From: CAADGY01 sp900696665
GTDB taxonomy: Bacteria; Acidobacteriota; Terriglobia; Bryobacterales; Bryobacteraceae
Assembly (NCBI GenBank): GCA_035063885.1
Contig: JAPSFM010000030.1
Coordinates: 1-50,785, forward strand
Length of the DNA: 50,785 nucleotides
Direction: 5' to 3'
The translations under genes were made by a program, and so were the position numbers. The stretch's first letter is position 1; each line of letters begins with the position of its first letter. This document shows positions 16,468 to 24,934 of this stretch, one piece after another. The notes below the pieces were generated by a model that saw nothing but the letters and a program-made list of their open reading frames with translations, ran no database searches and was not told the DNA's origin.

Positions 16468-16710
16468 TCAGCCGGCCGGGTTGCTGGCATCCGGAGCACG
16501 CCGTCGCGTGACAGTGAGGTCCTGGATTTCCAGCGATTTCAGAGTGGCGTGATCCATCACCACGCGCCGGATCGCCATTTGCCGGATGGCCAGTGCTCCG
16601 ATGGCGACTGCGCCAATCGCGAATGCGCCGGCCGCAGCGGCGCCGAAAGCAACCGCCGAAATCGGCACGCCGCACACGCTCCAATGCTTCGAACTCACGA
16701 GCTGTCTCAT
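16468..16710 (-). CDS. Small pentapeptide-repeat-like protein
   Basis: An 80-residue protein starting at 16710, 7 bases after a very strong ribosome-binding site (AAGGAGGAG). Residues 19-68 fall into ten consecutive five-residue units: AVAFG, AAAAG, AFAIG, AVAIG, ALAIR, QMAIR, RVVMD, HATLK, SLEIQ, DLTVT. This period with hydrophobic residues at fixed positions is what a right-handed quadrilateral beta-helix of the pentapeptide-repeat type shows, although the units are not classic A(D/N)LxX. The first units are Gly/Ala-rich and could instead be membrane-embedded. The tail is basic then polar. I cannot assign a function. The gene appears to be transcribed alone. Confidence 0.7.
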   Translation of the reverse strand: MRQLVSSKHWSVCGVPISAVAFGAAAAGAFAIGAVAIGALAIRQMAIRRVVMDHATLKSLEIQDLTVTRRRAPDASNPAG

Positions 16711-16773
16711 CGATGAACTCCTCCTTGCTATTAGATGCAGTGCTTTCTCTGATTCGGGCCCCGCAGATGACAA

Positions 16774-16795
16774 CAGCCACCCGCGCGGGTGGCTG
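16774..16795. repeat. Perfect 22-base palindrome in the leader of the pentad-repeat gene
   Basis: Two 11-base arms with no spacer, beginning CAGCCACCCGC. It lies 64 bases upstream of the start at 16710 on the minus strand. As RNA it would fold into a 9-pair hairpin with a 4-base loop; as DNA it could be a protein-binding dyad. There is no adjacent T-run on either strand. Confidence 0.6.
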
Positions 16796-16830
16796 AATAT
16801 GTGCCGAACGGACGGCCGTTGCCTTCACTT

Positions 16831-16862
16831 GGGCGCTGTCCGGCGCGGTAGCGCCCGTTTTT
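16831..16862 (+). terminator. Rho-independent terminator reading on the plus strand
   Basis: GGGCGCT at 16831-16837 pairs with AGCGCCC at 16850-16856, followed by G and a run of T. It is oriented to stop plus-strand transcripts, yet the nearest plus-strand gene (rdgB) ends about 650 bases earlier and a minus-strand gene lies between. It may end a long rdgB transcript or an unrecognised plus-strand RNA. Confidence 0.55.
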
Positions 16863-16903
16863 CTACCCACCCCAAAATTCCTGTTGGCAAGCCGAAAAAC
16901 AAG

Positions 16904-16919
16904 TGGAATACATATTCCA
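16904..16919. promoter_or_regulatory. Operator-like dyad in a candidate minus-strand promoter
   Basis: TGGAATA and TATTCCA form a perfect inverted repeat around a 2-base centre. On the minus strand TTGAAC lies 17 bases before TATGTA, which overlaps this dyad, so it could be a regulated promoter of the pentad-repeat gene. The -10 match is weak (3 of 6). Confidence 0.3.
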
Positions 16920-16980
16920 TGTAGACCACATGTTCAAACAAAGAACAGCGATGAACAAAACCCTCTATGTCAAGGCTTGA

Positions 16981-18687
16981 CTAACTCAATCTGCTTGAGC
17001 CCGAGGGGATCTGTCCAATGAATTTTGAGATAATTTTATCCGAAATACGTTCGGCGAGCGCCCCAATGGTTTTTGAAGGGTTCGGACCGATAGCCACCGG
17101 GAGAATGGATCCATCGCTTACGTACAAGTTGTGATAGTTGAAAACCTCGCCGTCCGGACTGACAACCCCGCGGGAAGCATCCTTTCCGATGGGGCATCCT
17201 CCCAGCGGATGCACGGTGACGAGCCGTTTCTGTGCGGACCAGGTTGGGTTCAACATCAGATTCCCGTCAAGACCGGCCGGATTTTCCGTAACGGCGCGCA
17301 GCGTCTGTTCGATATCGCGCCACAACTCCATGCTCTTTGCGTGCGGCCAGCGGATCGTTATTCCGCCATCCTCATTGATCGAAATCACACCGTCCGCCGC
17401 ATCCGTTCCCATTACGAGATAAGGCAAAGCGTCGCGCATCGCTTCGAAATCGAGTTGCTGGAAAATACCTTCGGTGAGTTGCTGCCCGGTGGCCCTGCCG
17501 AACACGTTCTTGAGCAGGCGCAGGAGCCTGCGGCCAGAGGCCAGGCCTCCTGGAAACTGCCGCAGGTTGGCGCGGAGCAGGTCGGGAAAGCCGCCTTCTT
17601 CAATGATGAACCCCCGCCCGCCGGGCCGGTCGGGAAACTCGATGACGCCCGTAATGGTAGGACCTTCCATGGGATTGACGACACGGTTGGTTTCAAATGC
17701 CACCGCGCCGAAATCACCGTTCCCTGAAAAGGACGTGCCGAGCCGGTCACTGATATCCGGCAGAGTGGGTGCAACGCTCTTGCGGCCGTTGCGGTATCCA
17801 TGTTTGGCTCGCAAGAGCAATCCCGTAGAGCCGAGAACTCCCGCGGAAACGATCACCGCTCCCGCCGATACGCTTCCCGGAAATCCCCAGCGCAGATCGA
17901 CGTAGTCAATGGTGTAGCCGTGCGGGTGGACTGTGTGGGAGCGCGGGTTCGGGCGGATGGCCACCACGTGATGCTGCGAATGAACCTCGGCGCCGGACTT
18001 TTCCGCGAAATGGAGATAATTCAAGTCCAACGTGTTCTTGGAGTGGATGTTGCATCCGATGAAACATTCCCCGCAGTTCGAACAACTGAACTGCGGCGGC
18101 CCTCCGCGCTGGTAAGGGTCCGGATTGTAGACGCCCTGCTCGGCGCCGTTCCGGCCCCAGTAGATGGCAAGATCGAGCAACCGGAAACGGTCCCCCATGC
18201 CGGCCGCATACGCTCCAGCGCGCAAGGCCTGGGTCTTCAGCACCGGTTCCGGAATCGGCCGCGGGCGCAACATATCTTCCACCCTGCGGTAATACACCGG
18301 CAGTTCTGCGCGCCAGTTGACCGAGTCGGGCCACTTCGGTTCTCCGCCATCCATCATGTCGAAAGCGGAATCGAAAATATCGATCTGCACGTCGAGATAC
18401 ATCAGCGAAGTGCCGCCCACGCCGCTGCCGCTGATAACCACCATGTTCTCGAACGCGCGATAGTCGATCAGCCCTTTCCATCCACGCCGGCCTTCGTGCC
18501 GCCACCACCACTCTTTGGGGCGGTGGAAACGTCTGGGAAATTCTCCCATGTTGTACCGCTTACCGCGCTCCAGCACACATACCGAAACAGGCCGTCCCGC
18601 GGCACGCTGCGCCTGCGCAAGCCGCAGGGCGGGAATGGCGCCGCCGAATCCCGACCCGATGATGACGAAATCGTATGCCAGTTTCAT
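16981..18687 (-). CDS. GMC oxidoreductase, ChoD/cholesterol oxidase-like
   Basis: FAD-dependent oxidoreductase of 568 residues, oxidising an alcohol on a sterol-like or other hydrophobic substrate. The Rossmann loop GSGFGG is at 11-16. SGSGVGGTSLMY follows near 87. A cysteine cluster CSNCGECFIGCNIHSKNT matches the CxxCGxCxxGC segment of mycobacterial ChoD-type proteins. The C-terminal GMC region has VHPLGGCPIG with the active-site His, then YVSDGSILPVAIGPNPSKTI. I chose the ATG at 18687: it overlaps the upstream gene's stop (ATGA) and places the FAD loop at the N-terminus, whereas an earlier GTG adds 31 unconserved residues. No signal peptide is present. It is the last gene of a four-gene operon. 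Confidence 0.85.
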   Translation of the reverse strand: MKLAYDFVIIGSGFGGAIPALRLAQAQRAAGRPVSVCVLERGKRYNMGEFPRRFHRPKEWWWRHEGRRGWKGLIDYRAFENMVVISGSGVGGTSLMYLDVQIDIFDSAFDMMDGGEPKWPDSVNWRAELPVYYRRVEDMLRPRPIPEPVLKTQALRAGAYAAGMGDRFRLLDLAIYWGRNGAEQGVYNPDPYQRGGPPQFSCSNCGECFIGCNIHSKNTLDLNYLHFAEKSGAEVHSQHHVVAIRPNPRSHTVHPHGYTIDYVDLRWGFPGSVSAGAVIVSAGVLGSTGLLLRAKHGYRNGRKSVAPTLPDISDRLGTSFSGNGDFGAVAFETNRVVNPMEGPTITGVIEFPDRPGGRGFIIEEGGFPDLLRANLRQFPGGLASGRRLLRLLKNVFGRATGQQLTEGIFQQLDFEAMRDALPYLVMGTDAADGVISINEDGGITIRWPHAKSMELWRDIEQTLRAVTENPAGLDGNLMLNPTWSAQKRLVTVHPLGGCPIGKDASRGVVSPDGEVFNYHNLYVSDGSILPVAIGPNPSKTIGALAERISDKIISKFIGQIPSGSSRLS

Positions 18688-19124
18688 CGCGCCGCCATCG
18701 CCTTCTCCGTCCGCGCTCGCTGTGCGTAAAACTTCAGAAACAGCACGGCGAACACTACGTCTCCGATCAGAGGAATCCAAAAGAAAGCGGGCGCCTGTCC
18801 CGGTGACGCGACGTAGTGATACAGAAATATGGCGGCGAACGCCAGTTTGCCGATGCCGCCCAGCAAGGCGATGTCGCGATTACGGTCCAGATCCCGCGCC
18901 ACAAGATAGTAGCCGAATCCGAACACGATGAACAGCGCAATCCAGGACTGGTAATACATAGGCGGAGAAGGTGGGGGAATCCCCGCCGTAGCGAAGATCC
19001 AACGGGTTGCAGCGGTGATGAAAGCGCCACCCGCCAGGTTCCAGATCGCACCGGCGCGGAACACGCGGCGGTAGAATGTGTCGCTCCCGAAAAAAGCAAC
19101 TCTATGTATGGACGTACTCGCCAT
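18684..19124 (-). CDS. Four-helix membrane protein, unknown
   Basis: A 146-residue integral membrane protein with about four hydrophobic segments: around residues 24-48, 58-76, 86-105 and 112-130. It begins MASTSIHRVAFFGSDTFYRRVFRAGAIWNL and ends with a short basic tail. The layout is DoxX-like in size, but I do not see a defining motif and cannot name the family. Its start overlaps the end of the 419-residue gene upstream by 23 bases and its stop overlaps the start of the GMC oxidoreductase, so translation of all three is probably coupled. It may hold the oxidoreductase or its acceptor at the membrane. Confidence 0.75.
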   Translation of the reverse strand: MASTSIHRVAFFGSDTFYRRVFRAGAIWNLAGGAFITAATRWIFATAGIPPPSPPMYYQSWIALFIVFGFGYYLVARDLDRNRDIALLGGIGKLAFAAIFLYHYVASPGQAPAFFWIPLIGDVVFAVLFLKFYAQRARTEKAMAAR

Positions 19125-20361
19125 ATCCCCGTCCCCGGATAGATTGTGCTTTGAAGGAACCTTCGTAGGAAAAGTTGTAAAAGGTCATATTCGTGGCGAT
19201 CGCCGCGGGCGGACACTCTCGCGTTCCAGCGTATTCGAGCGGGCCTTCGGCGGTTTCCGCACGGATAAACCACCTGCGATAAAAGACCACCGGTGCTCCG
19301 TTAGGACAATGCGCCGCGACCAGGTCGGGTTGCGGATCGCTGCTGTACCGGATCCGGATGCTGTGAATCGGTATATATCGGCCTTCCCAAAAGAGGCCTC
19401 CACGATCGCGCACGTTAATGCCGAACGCGCTGGCATGCATGAAGCCGCCCCGATGTTCACCATCTCCAATAAACAACTCGTAGTGATAGCGAATGGGCCG
19501 GTACGACGGCGCCACGCGGTTGAGCAGGCGGACAGGTAGAAACAAGCGGTCGGCCGCAAACAATTTGCGGGCGAATCCATGTTCCAGGCAACCGGCGCCG
19601 GAAACCGGATACACCTCCTCCGCCCCCTCTATCTTGTGGGGGTCTGCTTTTTTCGTGCCCAGCGCGTATTTGATCTGCCCCTCGAACTGCCCGAAGATCG
19701 CAAAATAAGTAAAGACGCCGCTCACATCGGCCCACCAGACGACATTCTCCCCACGGAAGGTAGCGGAACAGGAGATACCAGCTTCCGGGTTTTGAAATTT
19801 TACGTGGTATTCCGGCCAAGCTCCCCGAATACGGCCGTATTCATCGAATTCCTCATCCTTACCGATCTGCTGCCCCGTAATCGCGATGTCGACTTTTTGG
19901 GGCTGCATCCAGAGATGCCAGCGGCGCGGAAAATAATGTTGTGAGAGGTTGTTCCGTTGTTCGACGCCGGCAGGAGTGGTGATCGCCGTAGGCGTCAGGG
20001 ACAGGTATTCCACCGCGTCGAAGGTGGAGAGGCGGAATAGCAGGCGCTCGTAGTTGTCGATTCCTTCGAGCCCATAAAGACCCGTCATCAAGCTGGAGCG
20101 GATCATCTTCACCGGCAGCGTGGTATCCCGGGGCAGGATAAAGAAGTACCAGCCGTCCCATCCCGGCCACCGTACCGCCGTGTCGACTTCCCCCTTCGAG
20201 TTCAGCTTCAGGTAGCGCGGCCGGTCGTACTCGTCAGGAATGCGATCCGTAGGGCGGCGCGTGGCCCTGTCGAAGGTGCTGTAGATCCAGAATCGGTTGA
20301 ATCGCAGCAGCAGGTATCCCAACAGTAAAACGCAGGCGGCAATCGGAATCCACACCGGCAT
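19102..20361 (-). CDS. Membrane-anchored beta-rich protein, unknown
   Basis: A 419-residue protein. One N-terminal helix (MPVWIPIAACVLLLGYLLL, then RFNRFW) would anchor it. The rest is rich in aromatic residues and beta-type strands, for instance WPGWDGWYFFILP, HYFPRRWHLWMQPQKVDIAITG, GGFMHASAFGINVRDRGGLFWEG and FYRRWFIRAE. That texture is reminiscent of lipocalin-like double-barrel proteins (AttH/CrtC type), but this is an impression, not a domain match. It starts one base after the stop of the first operon gene. Being bound to a GMC oxidoreductase operon, it could carry or present a lipid substrate. Confidence 0.72.
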   Translation of the reverse strand: MPVWIPIAACVLLLGYLLLRFNRFWIYSTFDRATRRPTDRIPDEYDRPRYLKLNSKGEVDTAVRWPGWDGWYFFILPRDTTLPVKMIRSSLMTGLYGLEGIDNYERLLFRLSTFDAVEYLSLTPTAITTPAGVEQRNNLSQHYFPRRWHLWMQPQKVDIAITGQQIGKDEEFDEYGRIRGAWPEYHVKFQNPEAGISCSATFRGENVVWWADVSGVFTYFAIFGQFEGQIKYALGTKKADPHKIEGAEEVYPVSGAGCLEHGFARKLFAADRLFLPVRLLNRVAPSYRPIRYHYELFIGDGEHRGGFMHASAFGINVRDRGGLFWEGRYIPIHSIRIRYSSDPQPDLVAAHCPNGAPVVFYRRWFIRAETAEGPLEYAGTRECPPAAIATNMTFYNFSYEGSFKAQSIRGRGYGEYVHT

Positions 20362-20362
20362 A

Positions 20363-20941
20363 TCAGGCGCCCGCGGCGAAAGACTTGTCCAGGTGCCGCC
20401 CTTCCGCCATCAACTTGCGTACAAAAAGAACGAGTGCGATGCCCCACACGGCCAACGTAAGGACCAGCATGAACAGGAAGGTCCGGTCCTCATAAAACCA
20501 GGGCGCCGCGCCCGCCAGCCATTCGCTGTAGGTGCCGAGCCTGGCGCTGCGCGGGAGCTGAGCAAAAATCCAGATCCCGGAGAAAGCGAGGATGCCGAGG
20601 TAAATGGCCCTGTTCGTCCATAGCCTGCCCGCGTGAACTAAGCGGTAGCCAATTAGAAACCCCGCATTTGCCGCCGCGAAAAAGACAATCAGAAAAACGG
20701 GTACATAAAACGGGTAAGCGTCCACCGAATTGGCATGCCACCACATGTGCGTTGTTTCCCATCCGAAATAATTCAGCAGGAAGTAGAGTGGAATCCAACT
20801 GAAAAAGAACGTCTGGAATATGTTGTTTGCGGCGAATGTCCGGTAGTAATACTCCGGTCTCCCGGTGCTGAGTTGGCGATGCGCCGCGTCGGCAAAGAGA
20901 CTTCCGACACCAAGCGCGATAGGGACATCGATTTGAACCAT
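20363..20941 (-). CDS. Polytopic membrane protein, first gene of the GMC operon
   Basis: A 192-residue membrane protein with about four to five hydrophobic segments: near residues 45-61, 81-100, 111-129 and 154-175. It contains WETTHMWWHANSVDAYPFYVPVF, rich in Trp and His, between the first two segments; such clusters can bind metal or haem but nothing proves it here. No family recognised. It heads the four-gene minus-strand operon, 25 or so bases after the predicted transcription start, with a GGGAGAGG ribosome-binding site about 12 bases before the ATG. Confidence 0.75.
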   Translation of the reverse strand: MVQIDVPIALGVGSLFADAAHRQLSTGRPEYYYRTFAANNIFQTFFFSWIPLYFLLNYFGWETTHMWWHANSVDAYPFYVPVFLIVFFAAANAGFLIGYRLVHAGRLWTNRAIYLGILAFSGIWIFAQLPRSARLGTYSEWLAGAAPWFYEDRTFLFMLVLTLAVWGIALVLFVRKLMAEGRHLDKSFAAGA

Positions 20942-20972
20942 ACGGGCAGCAGCCCTCTCCCAGGATTCTGAA

Positions 20973-20999
20973 ATTATCGCTCCCGGAGGGCGATGTCAA
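20973..20999 (-). promoter_or_regulatory. Sigma70-type promoter of the GMC operon
   Basis: On the minus strand a perfect TTGACA (20994-20999) is followed after 15 bases by GATAAT (20973-20978); with 17-base spacing the -10 would read TAATTT. It lies about 30 bases upstream of the first start codon of the four-gene operon. Confidence 0.55.
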
Positions 21000-21076
21000 T
21001 AGCTGGAGTACTCTAATTCCGGCCCCTTGACTTTGCCTGACCACGACCATACTGCTTTCGGAAGTGACTTGACGTG

Positions 21077-21199
21077 ATGTTTCGAAACTACACAAGGATG
21101 CGCGGATTCAATCGGTCGCTTCTCCTGAAGTTGTTTCCACTCGTCTGGCTCTTGTCCGGTGCCACCGGTGAGGGGTGCTACTGCTATGCGTTAGATTAG
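21077..21199 (+). CDS. Possible 40-residue exported peptide
   Basis: ATG at 21077 opens a 40-codon frame with a basic start (MFRNYTRMRGFNRS), a hydrophobic stretch LLLKLFPLVWLLSGATG and a short tail GEGCYCYALD. The signal-peptide look is the only support: no good ribosome-binding site precedes it, and it sits just before a decayed gene, so it could equally be debris. Confidence 0.25.
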   Translation: MFRNYTRMRGFNRSLLLKLFPLVWLLSGATGEGCYCYALD

Positions 21200-21209
21200 A
21201 GGGGCGAGA

Positions 21210-21858
21210 GTGGTGAACAAGTGCCTGTCTTCTCTCTTGATGGTGTCGATGATGGCTGCCTGCGTTGGAGTCGCGCCGCCACAGTCGCCGTCCCGGCACA
21301 GGCCATACGTGGCCTCGCTAAAGAGATCCGTCTACAACGTTCAACCCGACGGGACGGAGATACTCCGCGCCGTTCGGACGTCACTACAGGCGAGAGACCG
21401 CCAGAGCCGGGTCTATCAAACGTCGGATTCTCTCGATGCGAAGCCGGTGCGGTTCGCTACGCTGTTTGACGAAGGTATCGGGTAATGTCTACCGGTTGGA
21501 CCTCGATGCCCGCACGGCACACCTCGTTACGAGAAACAACTTCTAGCACCGGCCGGACTTGCCGCTTCTTACGGCGGATCAAAAGACCGATATCGCGGCG
21601 CGCACCAGGTCCATGCATGGGGTTCCTTGCGTTTGGGGTCCATTGAAGGCGGGGGACAAAGACGGTTCCCTGGAAGACGCCGGCACCACGTGCACATCGT
21701 ACGAGTTGGGGTTCTTGACGGTTCACTCAGACAGCAGGCTGACACGAATCAACGGGGAGACTCTCCATATCGTAGTGGAATTGACTGGAATTCAGATAGA
21801 TCTGGATCCGGACCCGGAGTGGTTCGGCATTCCGCCTGATTTCTCGCTTCGCCAATAA
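21210..21858 (+). pseudogene. Decayed exported protein of an acidobacterial unknown family
   Basis: Two open segments in different frames read like one ancestral protein. The first (from GTG 21210) has a signal-like start MVNKCLSSLLMVSMMAACVG, then PDGTEILRAVRTSLQARDRQSR, and stops at 21483-21485. The sense continues in the next frame from 21481 as NVYRLDLDARTAHLVTRNN, meets a TAG at 21544-21546, then runs to 21858 ending RINGETLHIVVELTGIQIDLDPDPEW and PPDF. From memory this order (DGT...R...R.DSQGR; YxLD; GETxxxLxxIxxxEPDPxLFxxPxDY) fits a family of exported proteins frequent in Solibacter-like genomes. One frameshift and one nonsense codon therefore separate it from function, unless sequencing errors explain both. 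Confidence 0.6.
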
Positions 21859-21868
21859 CGGGACGCAA

Positions 21869-24541
21869 TTAGTGCGCAATGCCGTGTTTATGCAGCCGCT
21901 GGTGAAGCGACGCCCGTGCATCCCGGAACACGCCCAGCACTTTCTCGAAACGCTCCGCGTCCGGACGCGTGGCAAGAGTGGAGGCCCACAGTTCCGCGCC
22001 TTCAATGAGTGTCAACATGTACGCTGCCATGTCGCGGGAAAACAGTTCCTGTCCGGGGGCAACAACATAAACCGGCGACGTATGGGCGGCAACCCGAATC
22101 CCACCGGCAACAGTCTTTGAGGCACAGCGCGCCGCCAGCCAGCCTGCGCCGCCGGTGCGAATGGTTTCTTTGAGCGTAAGGGTGCGCGCCCCCGCTTCGT
22201 TTTCGCGCGAGGCGACTACTGCCCCGTTCCAGACAATATCCATCCGGTGAATGGGAGTGCTCGAATCCGCCGATGCGATCACCTCAATGGACGCTGGACC
22301 GGAAGTCCTGATCTCCGCACCGGGCGCCTGTCCGTCCGCGCTGAAGTGCAAAAGAGGGCCCGAGGAGAGAAACGTCTTGCCCTGGCGGACGGCCTTCGCC
22401 CAACTGGCAAACGTAAACTCGTCCTGGCCCAGATGAGCGTAGGTTCGATAGGCTCCGGCTGGAACAGATGCGCTCATCTTGTCCGTACCGCCTGCGATGG
22501 GCAGGCGGTATCCACAGTTCAAATAGCGGTACCATTCCTGGAAATACAGGTTGTTAAAGTGCTCGGTCATCCCCGTAGGCCGCAGTTCGACGGCGTCGAT
22601 TCGTTTACCCTCAATCGCCGCGGCGAGCTCGGCCGTCGGATAAGGAAAATGAACCGCAACCACCAGGCCCTCGCGCTTCCGGCACGCATCGGCCCAATCC
22701 GATAGCGTGGTCCACAACGGATCGCCAAAATAGCTTTCGTGAGGACCGGAGGCGGACATAGGAAACACGGGCTGCCCGTGTCCGCCCAGTAGTCCCAGGT
22801 GTCCCAGAATGTGCTGCCGGTTCTCTGTGCCGATATGAACCATCGCGTCGCCGTCTTTCGACGTTAACGGACCGTACGAGAGGTCGCCGACATTGGTGAA
22901 TAGATCGCCCCATTGCGCCGCCAACAGGTTGATGAGGTTGAGCCCTTCGGCCTGCGCTTCGAGAACGGCCGTGCTCGGCGACAGAAAGTGAACGTGCGTA
23001 TCCGCGCTCACCCAGTTCTTCGATCGCAGATCGGCGAAGCGCCCGATCTCGAGTGTAAGTTCGCGCTGTCCGGCCGCGATGTCCAGCTTCCTTCGAACCG
23101 GTTCGTACTCGAAGCCCTTGGAGAGCTCGATATAAACCTCCCCGACCGGCAACTCCACCTGGAAAGTTCCGTCGACGTATGCAAAGGAACTGTCATTCCA
23201 TCGGAGGTCGGCGCCATAATCCTGAAACCAGCCGCCGTTGATTTCGGTGCGATGTCCGTAAGGAGGAATGTAGCGCCCCTCCTTCGAGCGGAACGCCAGG
23301 CGGACGGGTGTCGGCCGCTTCGTTCCGGAATCGAGGATGGTACCTTGCAGCCATGTTTTCTCGCGCTCGAGTACACGCACGCTCACGCTGCTCGAAGGCG
23401 TCTCTGCTCCGGCCAGCGGAAGGTCGTACTTCTCACCAGTTTCGGTATTGGTAAGCGTAAGCGTGGCGTCCGGGCTCGCCGAGACTTCGGCGTAGAGAGG
23501 CGCGTCCGCCGCAAGCGGTCCGGTGCGCTCGGGGAGTCCCTTCGTGGGAGAGTCGAGCCAGGACGCCGCATCGAATTCCCCAGCCTGCCACGTGCGGGCG
23601 ACTACGCCAAGATCAACTGAAACACTCCACCGGCGATTCCCTCCAGGAGCCGCGCTTTTGACCGGTGGCGTGATGCGGTAGAGAGCCAGGCGCTGGTACC
23701 GCAACGGATTTTGCCGGCCATGAAAAAGCGTCAGGCCGCAGAGCATCAACAGGTCGTCCGAGCGGGCTTCAAACCGCACCCCTTTTATTGCCCGATCCGG
23801 AGAAGGATTCCCGATGGCCGCAAGCCACAAGGTGGCGGGATTATCGACCGCTGGATTTCCCCCATAAGCTCCGTCCCATAGGCCCATCTGGAGATCGCCC
23901 CAATTCCGTGCGTCTCGAAGAGGGTCCGAAAGACTTCTCGGCAGGTTCTGCCGATGCGGAACGGAAGCGAAGCTCAGATGTCCCCATCGGTAACTGGGCG
24001 AGTTCGTTTCGAAGCGCCGCCGGATCGGCGCCGCATGGCGTGTACCATCTTCGAACAGAAACACCAACTCGGCGAGTTGTTGGCCAACCCGTTCAACCGC
24101 CAAATCCCCGGGTGCGGGCGATTCGAGAGGGTCCCAATCGCAAAATCCGGCGAGGCACAAATAGCCGGCCTTTCCGGCTGCCGCGATCTCGACTTCCGCC
24201 GCCGCCCATGATTTTTGCGACTGGCTGAGCACTACCCAGGATTTGTTCCCGGATCCTTCCGGACCGAGCAGAAATGGAATTCCACGAAACGTTTGCGAGC
24301 CCGCCGGCATTCGTAATAGCCCATCCTGGCGACCTCCGGCGCTAAGGCCCCTCGCCTCCGGCTTTGGACCCAGATCGCGCGGGGCAGCGTTGAAATAGTT
24401 CGCAAGAGGCACAGGTGTGAACTTGGGCGCCCCCGTTTCAGGTGCAGCGGCCACGGCAGATCCGAGCATCAATTTCAAGGCAGGAAGAGTTCCCGCTGTC
24501 TGCAAGAACTCCCGTTTGGTCAACCCAGAATTGTCGGACAT
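21869..24541 (-). CDS. Exported CehA/McbA-type PHP metallohydrolase
   Basis: An 890-residue protein starting at ATG 24541 with a Tat-like leader (LTKREFLQTAGTLPALKLML). The first 480 or so residues are beta-rich and probably bind ligand or carbohydrate; they include a carboxypeptidase-regulatory-like segment (GEVYIELSKGFEYEPVRRKLDI). A PHP-type metal site opens at Asp514-x-His516-x-His518 in SADTHVHFLSP, followed by GLNLINLLAAQWGD. The C-terminal half has PIAGGTDKM and SSGPLLHFSADG, shared with the 534-residue homologue at 34950. CehA-type enzymes are metal-dependent hydrolases of esters or phosphoesters; the substrate here is unknown. A further GTG-type start upstream at 24646 would bury the leader. 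Confidence 0.8.
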   Translation of the reverse strand: MSDNSGLTKREFLQTAGTLPALKLMLGSAVAAAPETGAPKFTPVPLANYFNAAPRDLGPKPEARGLSAGGRQDGLLRMPAGSQTFRGIPFLLGPEGSGNKSWVVLSQSQKSWAAAEVEIAAAGKAGYLCLAGFCDWDPLESPAPGDLAVERVGQQLAELVFLFEDGTRHAAPIRRRFETNSPSYRWGHLSFASVPHRQNLPRSLSDPLRDARNWGDLQMGLWDGAYGGNPAVDNPATLWLAAIGNPSPDRAIKGVRFEARSDDLLMLCGLTLFHGRQNPLRYQRLALYRITPPVKSAAPGGNRRWSVSVDLGVVARTWQAGEFDAASWLDSPTKGLPERTGPLAADAPLYAEVSASPDATLTLTNTETGEKYDLPLAGAETPSSSVSVRVLEREKTWLQGTILDSGTKRPTPVRLAFRSKEGRYIPPYGHRTEINGGWFQDYGADLRWNDSSFAYVDGTFQVELPVGEVYIELSKGFEYEPVRRKLDIAAGQRELTLEIGRFADLRSKNWVSADTHVHFLSPSTAVLEAQAEGLNLINLLAAQWGDLFTNVGDLSYGPLTSKDGDAMVHIGTENRQHILGHLGLLGGHGQPVFPMSASGPHESYFGDPLWTTLSDWADACRKREGLVVAVHFPYPTAELAAAIEGKRIDAVELRPTGMTEHFNNLYFQEWYRYLNCGYRLPIAGGTDKMSASVPAGAYRTYAHLGQDEFTFASWAKAVRQGKTFLSSGPLLHFSADGQAPGAEIRTSGPASIEVIASADSSTPIHRMDIVWNGAVVASRENEAGARTLTLKETIRTGGAGWLAARCASKTVAGGIRVAAHTSPVYVVAPGQELFSRDMAAYMLTLIEGAELWASTLATRPDAERFEKVLGVFRDARASLHQRLHKHGIAH

Positions 24542-24684
24542 GGTGAGTTCCCCAACGAAGCTTATCATTTCCCAGCATGTGAGTTTACACGCGGAAAACA
24601 CGTTCCATTTAGGGACAAATTCGACGCTGCATCCGATGAGAGCCAAGGGCCACCCAGCTTACTTGGAATCTAGAGGCGGACTCT

Positions 24685-24867
24685 ATGGCAGACAACAATG
24701 ACGACATTTTAGACAGCCTCAGCAAGCTGATGGAGCGGGAGAGCCCCGGCAAAACAGCAGAGGAATGGCTTGTTTACCTGAAAGATCACATGGAGCAGCA
24801 AAAGCCTCTTCCGGTTGAAACGTCAGATCTGATCAATCTTGCACGAGCTATCAACAGGTCTTACTGA
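24685..24867 (+). CDS. Small acidic hypothetical protein
   Basis: Sixty residues, MADNNDDILDSLSKLMERE onward, mostly helical and acidic, with no cysteine and no membrane segment. GAGGCGGA lies about 7 bases before the ATG. Its amino-acid composition is that of a soluble protein, not a GC-rich frame shadow. It lies between the divergent CehA-like gene and the SDR gene. I know no family. Confidence 0.55.
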   Translation: MADNNDDILDSLSKLMERESPGKTAEEWLVYLKDHMEQQKPLPVETSDLINLARAINRSY

Positions 24868-24934
24868 ATGACGTTGTTCTTTTGAATGACACCTCTCTTG
24901 CCGGCTCCTGGTAATCTTGATGCGAGGAACGCGT

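Noticed and set aside
17800..18729. 309-codon plus-strand frame opposite the GMC gene
   Set aside because: Antisense shadow: no ribosome-binding site and no family resemblance, while the minus strand encodes a complete GMC enzyme.
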